DNA from: Methanolobus psychrotolerans
GTDB lineage: Archaea; Halobacteriota; Methanosarcinia; Methanosarcinales; Methanosarcinaceae
Reading direction: 5' to 3'
Assembly (NCBI RefSeq): GCF_002243045.1
Contig: NZ_MBKP01000006.1
Location: 1-64,000, forward strand
DNA length: 64,000 nt
Below the pieces are notes generated by a model. That model was given only the letters and a program-made list of their open reading frames with translations, did no database searches and had not been told where the DNA came from. Positions 52,569 to 62,088 of the stretch are shown here, piece after piece; position 1 is the first letter of the stretch, and the number at the start of each line of letters is the position of its first letter. A program made the position numbers and the translations under genes.

Positions 52569-53528
52569 TCAGACCCTCCTGATCTCTGCACCAGTATTGT
52601 TCGCCTTTGTAACTATGACCCTGCCGCCTATTGTCCTGTCAAGGAGGTCCTGCACATCCTCCTGCAGATAAGCAGCATCCTCATTATTGTCAACGATACC
52701 ATAAACAGCCGGTCCGAATGAGCTCATACCGGCACCATAGGCACCATTATCCTGCATCAGTACCATAACATCCCTCACAACCTGATGCTGAAGCTGTACC
52801 TCACGCTTCTTAAAACCAATATTCTGTATGTGATTAATGCAATAACCAAAAGCCTCGATGTCCTGCTCGATTATGGCAGGCATCATTTTCATAAGAACGA
52901 TATGGGACAGTTCCTGCACTTCACTAACAGGAATAGGACATTCCTTCTGGAATATATTGACCTCTTTTGCATCATATGCACCCTGGGTGTCAGGAAGTGC
53001 AAGCACTATATCCCAGTCCGGGAAATCATGCCTGAAAAGCACCGGCGCCGGGTCAGCCTTGCTTGCGGATGAAGGGGAAAATGAACCTTTGTCGCTGAAC
53101 CTGTGGCCTCCATCAACAATGAAGCCGCCCATCTCAAATGACGCGACCCCTATTCCGGAAGTGCCTCCGCGTCCCACTGCAATGGCAAGCTTCCTTACAC
53201 TCATACCCAGACCATACAACTCATTCACAGCCGCAGCCGCAGATAACGCTGCCTGGGTACCGGAGCCAAAACCGACGTGTGCCAGCATATCCTCTTCTAT
53301 CTTGATGCGAATACCTTCACTCTCGGGAAGGACCTGCTTAACAGCATTCTCCATCCTTTCCACAAGGAACGAGTCACCCACCACTTCAACAATATCTGAC
53401 TTCTCTGCTGAGACCACAACATGGGGCGATGCCAGAGAAATTCCTGCACCTCCGTCCACTCTGCCAAGCTGTGCATTCATATCGATAAGAGTAAGATGAA
53501 GCCTTGATGGAGACTTAATTGTAATCAT
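52569..53528 (-). CDS. Beta-ribofuranosylaminobenzene 5'-phosphate synthase
   Basis: First committed enzyme of tetrahydromethanopterin synthesis; condenses p-hydroxybenzoate (or pABA) with PRPP. 319 residues of the GHMP-kinase fold: ITIKSPSRLHLTLIDMNAQLG, the glycine-rich HVGFGSGTQAALSAAAAV loop near 90, and VGRGGTSGIGVASFEMGGF. Start ATG 53528 is preferred over 53549. Next to nop5 with a 1-bp gap; an RNA-modification and a cofactor gene in one operon is likely coincidental. Confidence 0.93.
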   Translation of the reverse strand: MITIKSPSRLHLTLIDMNAQLGRVDGGAGISLASPHVVVSAEKSDIVEVVGDSFLVERMENAVKQVLPESEGIRIKIEEDMLAHVGFGSGTQAALSAAAAVNELYGLGMSVRKLAIAVGRGGTSGIGVASFEMGGFIVDGGHRFSDKGSFSPSSASKADPAPVLFRHDFPDWDIVLALPDTQGAYDAKEVNIFQKECPIPVSEVQELSHIVLMKMMPAIIEQDIEAFGYCINHIQNIGFKKREVQLQHQVVRDVMVLMQDNGAYGAGMSSFGPAVYGIVDNNEDAAYLQEDVQDLLDRTIGGRVIVTKANNTGAEIRRV

Positions 53529-53555
53529 GCCATGGAGTATCAGTGCCACATACTA

Positions 53556-54230
53556 TTAAAGATTAACACTTGGCTTTTTAGAAGCTCTTTTCATGATACT
53601 TTTCCTGAGAAAATGCCATGAAAAACGCAACACATTCCCGTCAAGGATAAAGAGCAGGATCACAGGAATAAAACGGTACAACCTTATCCTGACCTTGCCT
53701 GACATGTCAAGGTCAAGCCTGCGGTCTACGAAATGAGGCACCAGTTTAATTTTGAGGGTCTCTGAGTGGCAGGCAAGATAACCAGTCAGTGCCCAGGCAT
53801 AACCGTATGCCATTCCTGTGTATGCCGGATCAACAAAACCAAACACAATGTTTACCTTTGCATACGGTATCCTGACAGCATGAATTATCCCATCCAGTAA
53901 CCGGAGGACAGGAGCTTTCAGTTGTTTAAATAACTGCACTATCTCTGAAAAAGATATTTTTTTTATCTTTTTTTGCTTTTTTGGCTTCTGAAACTGTCTG
54001 GTTACCTGTTCACTTACAAACTTATTTGCATTCTCAACTTCTACAGGAATATCATCATCCTCTTTCGCAGGACTAACTAACCGGGAAAAAACTAGCCAAT
54101 GTACAGTAACACTATGTTCAATAGAGAGCCCGGACCCCTTCGCCTCAAAAACAATATCAATTGCAGCAAATAAGACTAAGAGGACCGCAAGTACTATAAG
54201 AAGCAGTATCACCGTTAAAACAGATAGCAT
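53556..54230 (-). CDS. DUF2953-domain membrane protein
   Basis: 224 residues. N-terminal helix (TVILLLIVLAVLLVLFAAI), a charged linker with a Lys-rich segment KPKKQKKIKKISFSEIVQL, then the DUF2953 domain (VNIVFGFVDPAYTGMAYGYA, LKIKLVPHFVDRRLDLDMSG) and a second helix near 193. DUF2953 genes regularly neighbour GerW-like genes, as here; in Firmicutes both relate to spores, whereas the archaeal role is unknown. Confidence 0.82.
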   Translation of the reverse strand: MLSVLTVILLLIVLAVLLVLFAAIDIVFEAKGSGLSIEHSVTVHWLVFSRLVSPAKEDDDIPVEVENANKFVSEQVTRQFQKPKKQKKIKKISFSEIVQLFKQLKAPVLRLLDGIIHAVRIPYAKVNIVFGFVDPAYTGMAYGYAWALTGYLACHSETLKIKLVPHFVDRRLDLDMSGKVRIRLYRFIPVILLFILDGNVLRFSWHFLRKSIMKRASKKPSVNL

Positions 54231-54269
54231 AGCTGCTCCCGGGCAGGAACGTAAATGAAAAAAGGATGA

Positions 54270-54686
54270 TCAGTCTTCAGAAGACTCAGCATTCTCTTTG
54301 CATGGCTCTGATTCATCCTGACAGCTGTCACCTTTCTTTGATTTCTTCTTCATTGACCTGACTTTCTCGATAAGTCCTGGAACAGATTCAAGTATTTTAC
54401 CGAAATCACTCTGGCCGGACAGAGTCATCAGACGTGTACCTTCAGGTGATATTACGATGAATCCCACAGGCTCTATCTTTGCGCCTGCACCGCCACCGCC
54501 GCCAAAGCCTTCTTCTTCGCCTTTCTTCTTACCCTCGCCGCCACCGCTTCCAAATCCAAAGGAAACCTTAGTGACAGGAATAATGGTTGTCTCACCTACA
54601 ACCATGGCCTCCCCGACAACGGTCTTGGTGCTCACAAGTCTTTCAAGCTCTGCGGATACTTCCTTCATAAGATCTTCAAGTGCCAT
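54270..54686 (-). CDS. GerW/YtfJ-family protein
   Basis: 138 residues: MALEDLMKEVSAELERLVST, GEAMVVGETTIIPVTKVSFGFG, a glycine-rich loop GFGGGGGAGAKIEPVGFIVI and a Lys/Cys/Glu-rich tail. This is the YtfJ (GerW) family, named for a Bacillus germination factor but common in non-sporing archaea. Forms a pair with DUF2953 (39-bp gap). Confidence 0.88.
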   Translation of the reverse strand: MALEDLMKEVSAELERLVSTKTVVGEAMVVGETTIIPVTKVSFGFGSGGGEGKKKGEEEGFGGGGGAGAKIEPVGFIVISPEGTRLMTLSGQSDFGKILESVPGLIEKVRSMKKKSKKGDSCQDESEPCKENAESSED

Positions 54687-54794
54687 ACTAAAACCCCTTT
54701 AGAATAATGGATACTTATCAGTAATATTACTTATGATAAAGAAAGAGTCCACAGAATATAAAGAAGTAACCCCTGGGAAATATAGAGAACATAT

Positions 54795-54836
54795 CACAAC
54801 TATAGTACCACAACTATAGTACCACAACTATAGTAC
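54795..54836. repeat. Triple 14-bp tandem repeat
   Basis: CACAACTATAGTAC occurs three times without gap at 54795-54808, 54809-54822 and 54823-54836, followed by TATAATTACC. Each unit has the palindrome ACTATAGT. It lies between the helicase gene end and the gerW-like gene, about 110 bp upstream of the latter; a copy-number variable tract or a binding-site array. Confidence 0.8.
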
Positions 54837-54850
54837 TATAATTACCGGCA

Positions 54851-57028
54851 CTATGCATTGTCCTGGAAGAAATTCATCAGGGAGTATTTTACCTTCTCAG
54901 GTTCCACGTTAATGAACTCTTCCCTCTCTTCAGGAGGGAATATCTCAAATACAGAGAATTTGCCAAATTTTTTAGGAGCATCTGTTGTAAAACGTCCGTC
55001 TAGGAGAATCCTCACACCGTAGTCAGTTGGAGAACGCACAACCCTGCCCATGGCCTGGCGTATCTTACGGATGGCTGGCACCTGTACGGCATATTCCCAT
55101 CCTGCACCGTAACCGAATGTGTGATCGTAGGCTGACTCTACTGCATTCATCCTGTCATTAAGAGCCGGATATCCCACACCTACTATTATAACTGTCCTGC
55201 CCCTTCCATCACGATAATCGATACCCTCACTAAGTGTGCCCCACAAATATGAAACAAGTACAGCCTTACCACCGGACTCGCCTATCCTGAAGAAATCCTC
55301 CCTTACCTCCTGGGACGAAACACCTACTTCGTCAAGGAAAACAGGCACATTCACATGGGATTCCAGTTTTCCATAGTACCTTCTGGCCTCAAATGAGCTC
55401 TGAAAAAATATGATTACGTTGCCCTCAGTATATTCCACAGCATCAAATATGACCTCTTCAAGAACCTTCAGGGTATGCGAGTCATCCCTTGTCTTTGCAA
55501 ACAAAGGTGGAACGGACACCGAGAGAGTAAGACGTTTGTCTTCAGGGAAAGATGTGGCATAAGAGAGGTCGCAGGTTGGCCTTCCAATTCCCAGTGTGGC
55601 CTTTATCATATCGAAAGGACGCAGCGTGGCTGACATAAGCACCGCGGAAAAAACCGAGTCAAACAGCGGTTCTGTTACATTCTTTGGAATACATGTGAAA
55701 AGCTCGATGCGGCCATATATCTCATCATTGAGGTCGCGCCTGACATTAAGAATAGGATAGTAGTTCAGATTATTGGAGAGTACAAGATACGATGAGAGGA
55801 AATCCGCAGCGTACCGTATATGTGATCGCTTCAGAATTCCACTCAAACCTTTTTTGTACTGCTCACGATAATTTTCATCCAGCATCGCACCGAATGCACT
55901 TGCCTCCATGAGTACTTTCTGTATATCTGGCTCATCACCAAAACCTGCATCCTTTGCAAGCTTAAGGAACTTTCCGCAAACCATATCGTTGCGCTCGTAA
56001 GGATCACTTATACGCATGTCATACCAGTGCTTTCCAACCCTCTCCCGCTCACCGAACTTGAAGCGGGAGTTATAGATATCCTGCATAATGCTTTGAAGCA
56101 TTTTGAAAAGGTTGTGAGCACCCCCATCGGGCATCTGGTCAATATTCGCCTCAATTTCCGCGATTGCTTTTTCCAGCGTGTGCTCTGTGATAGTGATAGA
56201 TGAATGCGATCTTGCTGCAGACTCTATATTATGTGCCTCGTCAAAGATGACGATAACATCCTGGGGTTCCTTTTCGATCCAGTTAAGCACCGTTGAGAAT
56301 ATCTCAGAATTTAATACATGATGGAAATTGCAGATCACCAGTTCTGCATTCTTAAGCTCACGTTTCAGCAATTCATAGCCGCACATGCCTTTCTGGAAAG
56401 CATAGTCGTTTACCTCTTCAGGGGTACGCACATCTTCAAACAGCCATTGCCTGAAAGCTTCACCGTCATATAGTAAAACTTCATAAAGATAATTGCAGGA
56501 CCTTTTTCGAAGCTCTTTTGACTTTTCCTCGGCAACATCCAGCTCCTTTGAAAGAGCATCACGAAGTGCCACAAGCGCAGGATCCTTTGAACGTTTGTAA
56601 TTCTCAAATGCAGACTTCATTTCCTGTTTTTTAAGGACAAGCTCCCTTTCGGTTTCCATGAGTTCAAAAGTGTTCTCGCGTTTGAGCCTGCATTCCTCAT
56701 AGTCAGTCTCATTCGGGCACATTGCAGTCTTACCCTTTACAACTGCAACTTTCAGGTCGTTCGTCTGCTTTATTTCACGTGCCTCATTGATGAACTGGAC
56801 CATCTGCTGATGAACATTGGTAGCTATGATCACCGTTTTCTGGAGCTGTTTCCCTACATTCAGGGAAGGTGCCAGGGCACTGAGAGTCTTACCTGTACCG
56901 CATGCTCCTTCAAAAAGTATGATCTCTTTGTTTATGAGGGAAGAATGGATCTTATCCATTGCATCCTGCTGATTTGGATAACAGGTCTCTTTCGGGAAAT
57001 ATCTCATGTATCCGCTTTTGCCGCTCAT
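54851..57028 (-). CDS. XPD/Rad3-type iron-sulfur helicase
   Basis: 725-residue 5'-3' DNA helicase. Walker A GACGTGKTLSALAP at 41-54, DEAH box in IVIFDEAHNIESAARSHSS, and C-terminal motifs VSYLWGTLSEGIDYRDGRG and AMGRVVRSPTDYG (quoted in part). Cys104, Cys113, Cys178 and Cys216 are placed as the 4Fe-4S ligands of XPD/DinG helicases. Expected roles are repair and removal of structures at forks. Methanogens carry several XPD-like proteins. Confidence 0.93.
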   Translation of the reverse strand: MSGKSGYMRYFPKETCYPNQQDAMDKIHSSLINKEIILFEGACGTGKTLSALAPSLNVGKQLQKTVIIATNVHQQMVQFINEAREIKQTNDLKVAVVKGKTAMCPNETDYEECRLKRENTFELMETERELVLKKQEMKSAFENYKRSKDPALVALRDALSKELDVAEEKSKELRKRSCNYLYEVLLYDGEAFRQWLFEDVRTPEEVNDYAFQKGMCGYELLKRELKNAELVICNFHHVLNSEIFSTVLNWIEKEPQDVIVIFDEAHNIESAARSHSSITITEHTLEKAIAEIEANIDQMPDGGAHNLFKMLQSIMQDIYNSRFKFGERERVGKHWYDMRISDPYERNDMVCGKFLKLAKDAGFGDEPDIQKVLMEASAFGAMLDENYREQYKKGLSGILKRSHIRYAADFLSSYLVLSNNLNYYPILNVRRDLNDEIYGRIELFTCIPKNVTEPLFDSVFSAVLMSATLRPFDMIKATLGIGRPTCDLSYATSFPEDKRLTLSVSVPPLFAKTRDDSHTLKVLEEVIFDAVEYTEGNVIIFFQSSFEARRYYGKLESHVNVPVFLDEVGVSSQEVREDFFRIGESGGKAVLVSYLWGTLSEGIDYRDGRGRTVIIVGVGYPALNDRMNAVESAYDHTFGYGAGWEYAVQVPAIRKIRQAMGRVVRSPTDYGVRILLDGRFTTDAPKKFGKFSVFEIFPPEEREEFINVEPEKVKYSLMNFFQDNA

Positions 57029-57079
57029 CGCTACCCCTATGACCTCACATTACTTAAACGATATTGATACTCCAAATTA

Positions 57080-57721
57080 TCATTCGGCCAGGCAGACCAA
57101 GCATTCAGATTCGGAGATAATGCGCTGAGTTTCCTTATCGAATACCTTAATAGTTATCCAGCGGTCCTCTTTCAAACCATAATTATCAGAAGTATTTGTC
57201 ATACCGTTGACTGCAACATGCACTGAAGAAGGAACATTTCCATCAGGACTGTCATGTCCATTCAAAACGAGTTTCTCCCCTGCAGACCAGACGCCATCCA
57301 ATATGTCAGGATTATTTGAAGCATACGGCGAGTCTTTTCCATTAATAGTGAGATCATCATAACTGATGAACAATTCACCATAGAGAAACGATCCTCTGTG
57401 GGCAGCAACACCTGTATAACCGCTCCCTTCACCACTTATTATGACCCTTGTGGAGTCCGCAAGCAAAGGGTCTCCACCTTTATGTACCAGATACAGAAAA
57501 TTCTTGTCGTAGCTCACATCATTTGGCACACCCCCCTCCACATATTCCACTTCAATTAAAGCCATGGGTGCCTTAGTCAGGGATGAAACAAGACCTCCCC
57601 CGTACACAGAGGATATAGTGATCCCTGCCAGCAGGATGGTCAGGAAGAGCATCAGCACAGCTCCTAAAACCGGCGACATTGCCTCTCTGCGACTGTTAAT
57701 ATCCAAAATTTGTTTTTGCAT
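57080..57721 (-). CDS. Archaeal type IV pilin-like protein
   Basis: 213 residues from ATG 57721 (the frame to 57799 adds a leader-less AT-rich stretch). The N-terminus INSRREAMSPVLGAVLMLFL has the class III signal and hydrophobic helix of archaeal pilins (DUF1628/pilin_N type), cut before the Met-Ser-Pro-Val start. The rest is a beta-rich ectodomain with KGGDPLLADSTRVIISGEG and a Cys-containing end SECLVCLAE. Needs a prepilin peptidase; assembly genes are not nearby. Confidence 0.85.
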   Translation of the reverse strand: MQKQILDINSRREAMSPVLGAVLMLFLTILLAGITISSVYGGGLVSSLTKAPMALIEVEYVEGGVPNDVSYDKNFLYLVHKGGDPLLADSTRVIISGEGSGYTGVAAHRGSFLYGELFISYDDLTINGKDSPYASNNPDILDGVWSAGEKLVLNGHDSPDGNVPSSVHVAVNGMTNTSDNYGLKEDRWITIKVFDKETQRIISESECLVCLAE

Positions 57722-57945
57722 AAGCTTAATTTTAGATATAACTATATAAATTAATCTTAATTTGTCTAATATATTCATCACCAGTATAATACAAAGCAAA
57801 TTAAAAATACAGATATTTCAGAGAATTTTTAAGACAGTAGATTGGAACTAATAAGAGCACATGCTCCTTGATTTTAGACAGATAACGATAACTTTTTATC
57901 TCACTTGTGTTATGATAGTGTGTAGAGGTCTACTAATATATAGTA

Positions 57946-57957
57946 GATAAATATAAA
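57946..57957 (+). promoter_or_regulatory. TATA box of the ferredoxin gene
   Basis: ATAAATATAAAA about 43-54 bp before the ATG at 58000. A 12-bp palindrome GAGCACATGCTC lies upstream at about 57855-57866 in the otherwise non-coding 57722-57999 gap. Confidence 0.6.
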
Positions 57958-57999
57958 AGCGAAAGCGCATTGTTATACAATGAAAGGAGCGTAAAACAA

Positions 58000-58176
58000 A
58001 TGGTAGCAATTATTACTGTCGATGAATGTGTCGGTTGTGGAACATGTGTAGATGAATGCCCGGCAGAGGCAATTTCACTCAACGGAGACAACATTGCACT
58101 CATAGATTCAGGCGAATGTCTGGACTGCGGTGCATGTGTTGACGTGTGCCCGACAGACGCAATAGCAATGGAATAA
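58000..58176 (+). CDS. 2[4Fe-4S] ferredoxin
   Basis: 58 residues with two clusters: [12 protein letters not shown] and [12 protein letters not shown], the C-x2-C-x2-C-x3-C-P pattern twice. Low-potential electron carrier, as used in methanogenesis and acetyl-CoA metabolism. Start ATG 58000 follows GGAG (TGAAAGGAGCG); a TTG at 57970 upstream is rejected. Expression should be high from a good TATA box. Confidence 0.95.
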   Translation: MVAIITVDECVGCGTCVDECPAEAISLNGDNIALIDSGECLDCGACVDVCPTDAIAME

Positions 58177-58237
58177 AAAGAACATATTATTCCATCTTCT
58201 TACTTTTCTATTCTTTTTTTATCCCAGAGGGAAATTT

Positions 58238-59269
58238 ATGCCAGAAGTAATCAAAGCAGGTATTTTGGGGGCAACAGGTGCTGTTGGTCAGAGATTCATA
58301 CAGGCACTTGAAAAACACCCATGGTTCGAAATAACATCACTTGCAGCATCAGAAAGAAGTGCCGGAAAGGAATACGGAAAAGCGGCAAACTGGAGACTTG
58401 AAAGCAAACTCCCTGACTCTGTCAAGAACATGGAAGTTGTGCCGGTAGATCCAAAGAAGGTAGATGCCGATGTCGTGTTCTCAGCACTGCCATCAGGATA
58501 TGCGAAAACTGTCGAAGCTGAGTTTGCGAAAGAAGGATTCGTTGTCGCAAGCAATGCATCTGCATACAGGATGGAAAAAGACGTGCCTCTTGTAATTCCG
58601 GAAGTCAATTCTGACCATCTCGGACTCATAGATGTACAGCAGGACAAACGCGGATGGGACGGCTACATTGTAACAAACCCCAACTGTTCCACCATTGTCA
58701 TGGTGCCCACACTCAAACCACTCATGAAGTTTGGACTTGAATCAGTTACTGTTGCCACTATGCAGGCAATATCCGGTGCAGGATATGATGGGGTTGCTTC
58801 AATGGCAATACTTGACAATATAATTCCATACATCGGCGGGGAAGAAGAAAAAGTAGAAACAGAGCCATTGAAACTCCTTGGGGAATTCGATGGTGCCGAG
58901 ATAATTGAGGCAGACATCAAGATAAGTGCCTCTTGTAACAGGGTGCCTGTAATGGACGGACACACTGAAAACATATGGGCAAAGATGACCGCTAACCCAA
59001 CCCCTGAACAAGTAAAGGAAGCTTTCCTTAGCTTCAATCCAAACCTTGGAGATCTACCTACAGAACCTGAACAGGTCCTTATTGTAAGAGATGAACCGGA
59101 CAGGCCACAGCCTCGTCTTGACAGGAATATGGGCAGAGGAATGGGCATCACAGTAGGGCGTATAAGAGAAGGCATCCGCTACACTGTAATGGGCCATAAC
59201 ACTATTAGAGGAGCTGCCGGTGCCAGCGTGCTCAACGCAGAGTTACTCCACAAAATGGGAAAACTCTGA
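58238..59269 (+). CDS. asd: Aspartate-semialdehyde dehydrogenase
   Basis: Reduces aspartyl phosphate to the semialdehyde for lysine, threonine and methionine synthesis. 343 residues: NADP loop [17 protein letters not shown], active-site Cys150 in [22 protein letters not shown] and the catalytic His region [13 protein letters not shown]. This is the archaeal/fungal type. Followed after 12 bp by a surface-protein gene and then pyrH, all on the plus strand. Confidence 0.96.
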   Translation: MPEVIKAGILGATGAVGQRFIQALEKHPWFEITSLAASERSAGKEYGKAANWRLESKLPDSVKNMEVVPVDPKKVDADVVFSALPSGYAKTVEAEFAKEGFVVASNASAYRMEKDVPLVIPEVNSDHLGLIDVQQDKRGWDGYIVTNPNCSTIVMVPTLKPLMKFGLESVTVATMQAISGAGYDGVASMAILDNIIPYIGGEEEKVETEPLKLLGEFDGAEIIEADIKISASCNRVPVMDGHTENIWAKMTANPTPEQVKEAFLSFNPNLGDLPTEPEQVLIVRDEPDRPQPRLDRNMGRGMGITVGRIREGIRYTVMGHNTIRGAAGASVLNAELLHKMGKL

Positions 59270-59281
59270 ACAGGTGATATA

Positions 59282-60019
59282 ATGCTGGATGGCAGTATGA
59301 TGAGAACAATATTCATGGCAATGCTGTTGCTGAGTTGTACTGCCACAAACGCATATGCAACGATGTTTGAACTTGAGGTAGTACCTATCTCCAAAATAAA
59401 TGGAGATCCAACTGCCTATGACAGTACTATGGCTTATCGTAAAATAAGCGTAATCGGCAATCTATCAGAATTGGGCAAACAATCTGCAACCCTTAATGAT
59501 GGCTTCGATTCATTGAAGATCGACATAAGGAAAACAGAACTTTTTGAAGGATTCAACGTTAATGATCAGGCCATCATAACCGGGGAATTCATATATGAAC
59601 CAATAGCTCAGAGCACTCTTGTACCCACATACGTCCTTCATTATCCGACCGAGGATATGGGGCATGTCAACATTAGTAGCATTGTAAATAATGTATCCGC
59701 CTTAAATGGGAGATACATGACCGTTACAGGAAATCTATCCAGCCTTGAAATGAACATGGGAAGATATACTGCCACTGTTGTGGATGGGGAAAATAATGCA
59801 TTGAAAGTTTATTACTATGGCTCCACAGATCTCAGGACAGGGGACGGGGTAAAAATATTCGGACTTTTTAATGGAAGGGTCCTTCATAGTGAAAGTATAG
59901 GCCTGAACAAGTCACCATTATCAATTTCAACTCTGGTGCCTGGGTTTTCTTCAATGATGGGAGCATTTGCACTCCTGTCCCTGGCGTTACTTTTAAAATC
60001 AAAACAGCGTTACGACTAG
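59282..60019 (+). CDS. PGF-CTERM-anchored secreted OB-fold-like protein
   Basis: 245 residues. A signal peptide (about residues 8-26) precedes two similar OB-like domains; compare ISVIGNLSELGKQSATLNDG with MTVTGNLSSLEMNMGRYTAT and DQAIITGEF with DGVKIFGLF. The C-terminus VPGFSSMMGAFALLSLALLL plus KSKQ is a PGF-CTERM signal, so it should be processed by archaeosortase. Function unknown. It sits between two housekeeping genes in the same direction, 12 and 8 bp from them. Confidence 0.75.
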   Translation: MLDGSMMRTIFMAMLLLSCTATNAYATMFELEVVPISKINGDPTAYDSTMAYRKISVIGNLSELGKQSATLNDGFDSLKIDIRKTELFEGFNVNDQAIITGEFIYEPIAQSTLVPTYVLHYPTEDMGHVNISSIVNNVSALNGRYMTVTGNLSSLEMNMGRYTATVVDGENNALKVYYYGSTDLRTGDGVKIFGLFNGRVLHSESIGLNKSPLSISTLVPGFSSMMGAFALLSLALLLKSKQRYD

Positions 60020-60027
60020 AGATTATC

Positions 60028-60729
60028 ATGTTAATTGTATTATCAGTCGGTGGATCGATACTGGCAAAAGAAATTAAACCAGATAGTTTTCTGGGATATG
60101 CTGATGTGCTTAAAGAGCTTTCTAAAGAGCACAGGCTTGTAGTAGTAACCGGGGGCGGAGCTGCTGCAAGAGATTACATCAACGTGGCACGCAGTACGGG
60201 TGCTAACGAAGTTGTATGCGACTATATAGGCATAGATATAACCCGCCTGAATGCGAGACTTCTCATTTCTGCACTGGGAGATGCTGCATACCCTGAACCT
60301 CCGAAGGATTACAAACAAGCCCAGGAAGCTCTTTCTTCCGGAAAGATCGTAGTCATGGGAGGAGTGATCCCGGGGCAGACAACCGATGCAGTAGGTGCCA
60401 TTCTTACTGAATATCTCAGAGCAGACCTTCTGGTCATACCTACGTCCGTTGACGGAGTATATTCTGCTGACCCACGTAAGGACCCAAAGGCTGTCAAATA
60501 TGAGACCATGACAGCAAAACAACTTGTTAATACAGTAATGACAACAGAAATGAAAGCCGGCTCTAAATCACCTGTAGACCCGCTTGCTGCAAAAATTATA
60601 GAACGCTGCAACATTGAAACGATAGTCATGGAAGGCAGTGACCCACAGAATGTGCTGAATGTTATCCTGCAGGAAAGTAAGGCCGGAGAAAAGAAAGGCG
60701 TTTTCCTTGGAACCCGGATAGTAGGGTAA
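60028..60729 (+). CDS. pyrH: UMP kinase (archaeal type)
   Basis: Makes UDP from UMP. 233 residues of the amino-acid kinase fold: VLSVGGSILAKEI, VVTGGGAAARDYI and the IPTSVDGVYSADPRKDPKAV block. Archaeal form without the bacterial GTP-activation features. Last gene of the run, convergent with the coiled-coil protein. Confidence 0.95.
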   Translation: MLIVLSVGGSILAKEIKPDSFLGYADVLKELSKEHRLVVVTGGGAAARDYINVARSTGANEVVCDYIGIDITRLNARLLISALGDAAYPEPPKDYKQAQEALSSGKIVVMGGVIPGQTTDAVGAILTEYLRADLLVIPTSVDGVYSADPRKDPKAVKYETMTAKQLVNTVMTTEMKAGSKSPVDPLAAKIIERCNIETIVMEGSDPQNVLNVILQESKAGEKKGVFLGTRIVG

Positions 60730-60756
60730 TCAGTTGAAAAGATAATTTGTGGCTTT

Positions 60757-61065
60757 TTAAATATAAGCCACCAGATATTCGGATGTTTCACGGGGAGTAT
60801 CCTTACAGGAAACAACCATTTTCAATTTCTCATTGGATCTTCTGAGCGATTCGATTGTCTGCTCAAATTTTTGCATTTGCTCTTTTGCCTTCTGGACCTT
60901 CTCGTTTTCAGCTGCAAGCTTTTCCATAAGGGCCTTGCGCTGCTCTTCAGGAATGTCAGCAGTACTTATCTGCTGTTGATAGTTTAAAGAGAGCTTTACA
61001 TATTTACGAAACATCTCGTTCATGACACCAAGGTCATTTTCCAGTTCTTCAATTGTTTTTGCCAT
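60757..61065 (-). CDS. Small coiled-coil protein
   Basis: 102 residues, nearly all helical with heptads: ENDLGVMNEMFRKYVKLSLN and EKLAAENEKVQKAKEQMQKF. The C-terminal part has one Cys (VVSCKDTPRETSEYL). Looks like a prefoldin-type or structural coiled coil, but no family is recognised. Single gene. Confidence 0.6.
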   Translation of the reverse strand: MAKTIEELENDLGVMNEMFRKYVKLSLNYQQQISTADIPEEQRKALMEKLAAENEKVQKAKEQMQKFEQTIESLRRSNEKLKMVVSCKDTPRETSEYLVAYI

Positions 61066-61249
61066 ACGAGGTCACACTCCTCAGTGAAGGTCTATAGTGC
61101 TATCATTTAACTCTGTAGGCCCGGTAGCTATAAGTATACAATTATATGGTACAAATACAGCTATATAATAATATCTGTTGTTGAGAATATAATCACTATG
61201 ATTATGATGAGAGAATATAGCACAAAAATAGAAAAAGGAAAAAAAGGAA

Positions 61250-61786
61250 CTAACAGATAATATTCTCTGTTAGGTCACACAACTGGAAAGTCGTTACCTT
61301 TGGATTAGCCGCAAGCGCCGCCATCAGTTCTTCCTTACAGGAACTTGGAATGTCAACGAATCCCCTGTCCATTTCAATGTAATCTACAATAGGGACATTG
61401 TCAGGAACCTCTATTACATCGTAACCGTTTATCCTGAACATTGTTTCAAGGATGGCGATCTTTTCATCCCTCTTATCTTCATTGATAAGCTCTATTACCA
61501 TACTGTCATTTGCTTTTTTGCAGTTATCATTATTATCCAATACTGACAAACCGGCTTTCATAGCATTGGATGCTGCAAAAATATGAAGGAGACATGCATT
61601 TCCCTCTTCAAACATATCCCCAACTGCTTTCATGCCTTCGAGAAATCCCTTCTCAATAAACTCATTGGTGTCCAAACCCATTTTGAGGGCTTCAATAGCT
61701 GCATTTTCTGCACCTTTCTCATCAAACTCCAGAATCGAACTCTTTGCACTTTCTATGAGCTGTTTTATAGTTTTTTCCTGAGACAA
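61250..61786 (-). CDS. Corrinoid-protein paralogue lacking the B12-binding motif
   Basis: 178 residues from TTG 61786, which follows GAGGGATGATATA; the frame to 61843 is not supported by a ribosome site. Residues 1-75 are the helical cap of methyltransferase corrinoid proteins (SILEFDEKGAENAAIEALKM, GLDTNEFIEKGFLEGMKAVG, CLLHIFAASNAMKAGLSVL). The following Rossmann half reads SMVIELINEDKRDEKIAILETMF...NGYDVIEVPDNVP, where the DxHxxG cobalamin-ligating motif and its Gly are absent. It should therefore not bind a base-off corrinoid. A regulatory or structural role is inferred. Confidence 0.75.
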   Translation of the reverse strand: MSQEKTIKQLIESAKSSILEFDEKGAENAAIEALKMGLDTNEFIEKGFLEGMKAVGDMFEEGNACLLHIFAASNAMKAGLSVLDNNDNCKKANDSMVIELINEDKRDEKIAILETMFRINGYDVIEVPDNVPIVDYIEMDRGFVDIPSSCKEELMAALAANPKVTTFQLCDLTENIIC

Positions 61787-62088
61787 TATATCATCCCTCT
61801 GATATGGAATATGTACATCCAGAATTGCATTAGTTATGTGCAATTTTGTAACAAATTTGACAATTTTCCTATTTTATATAAAACCTTCGATTCGAAGAGC
61901 CATATTTATTATGAATATACATAATAAAATAATAATATACAAAATAAATCAAGCTATTATTATTCTAGAACAAAATGATACGCTAGAGAAAATAAGTATA
62001 ATTATCAATATCTGAAGCGAGCACAAAAAGAGAAAAAAGATATGGAAAATATAAGAAAATGCACCCTTATAGGATGCAAAATGAGAAT
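61787..62088. other. Intergenic region with corrinoid-paralogue promoter
   Basis: On the minus strand a clear TATA box TTTTATATAAAA spans 61872-61883. The rest (61900-62088) is very AT-rich with scattered runs of A and T and no open frame of note. It includes the end of the leuB transcript. Confidence 0.5.

Noticed and set aside
54795-54836. Possible CRISPR-like array
   Set aside because: The repeats are contiguous without spacers and only 14 bp long; no cas genes are present.
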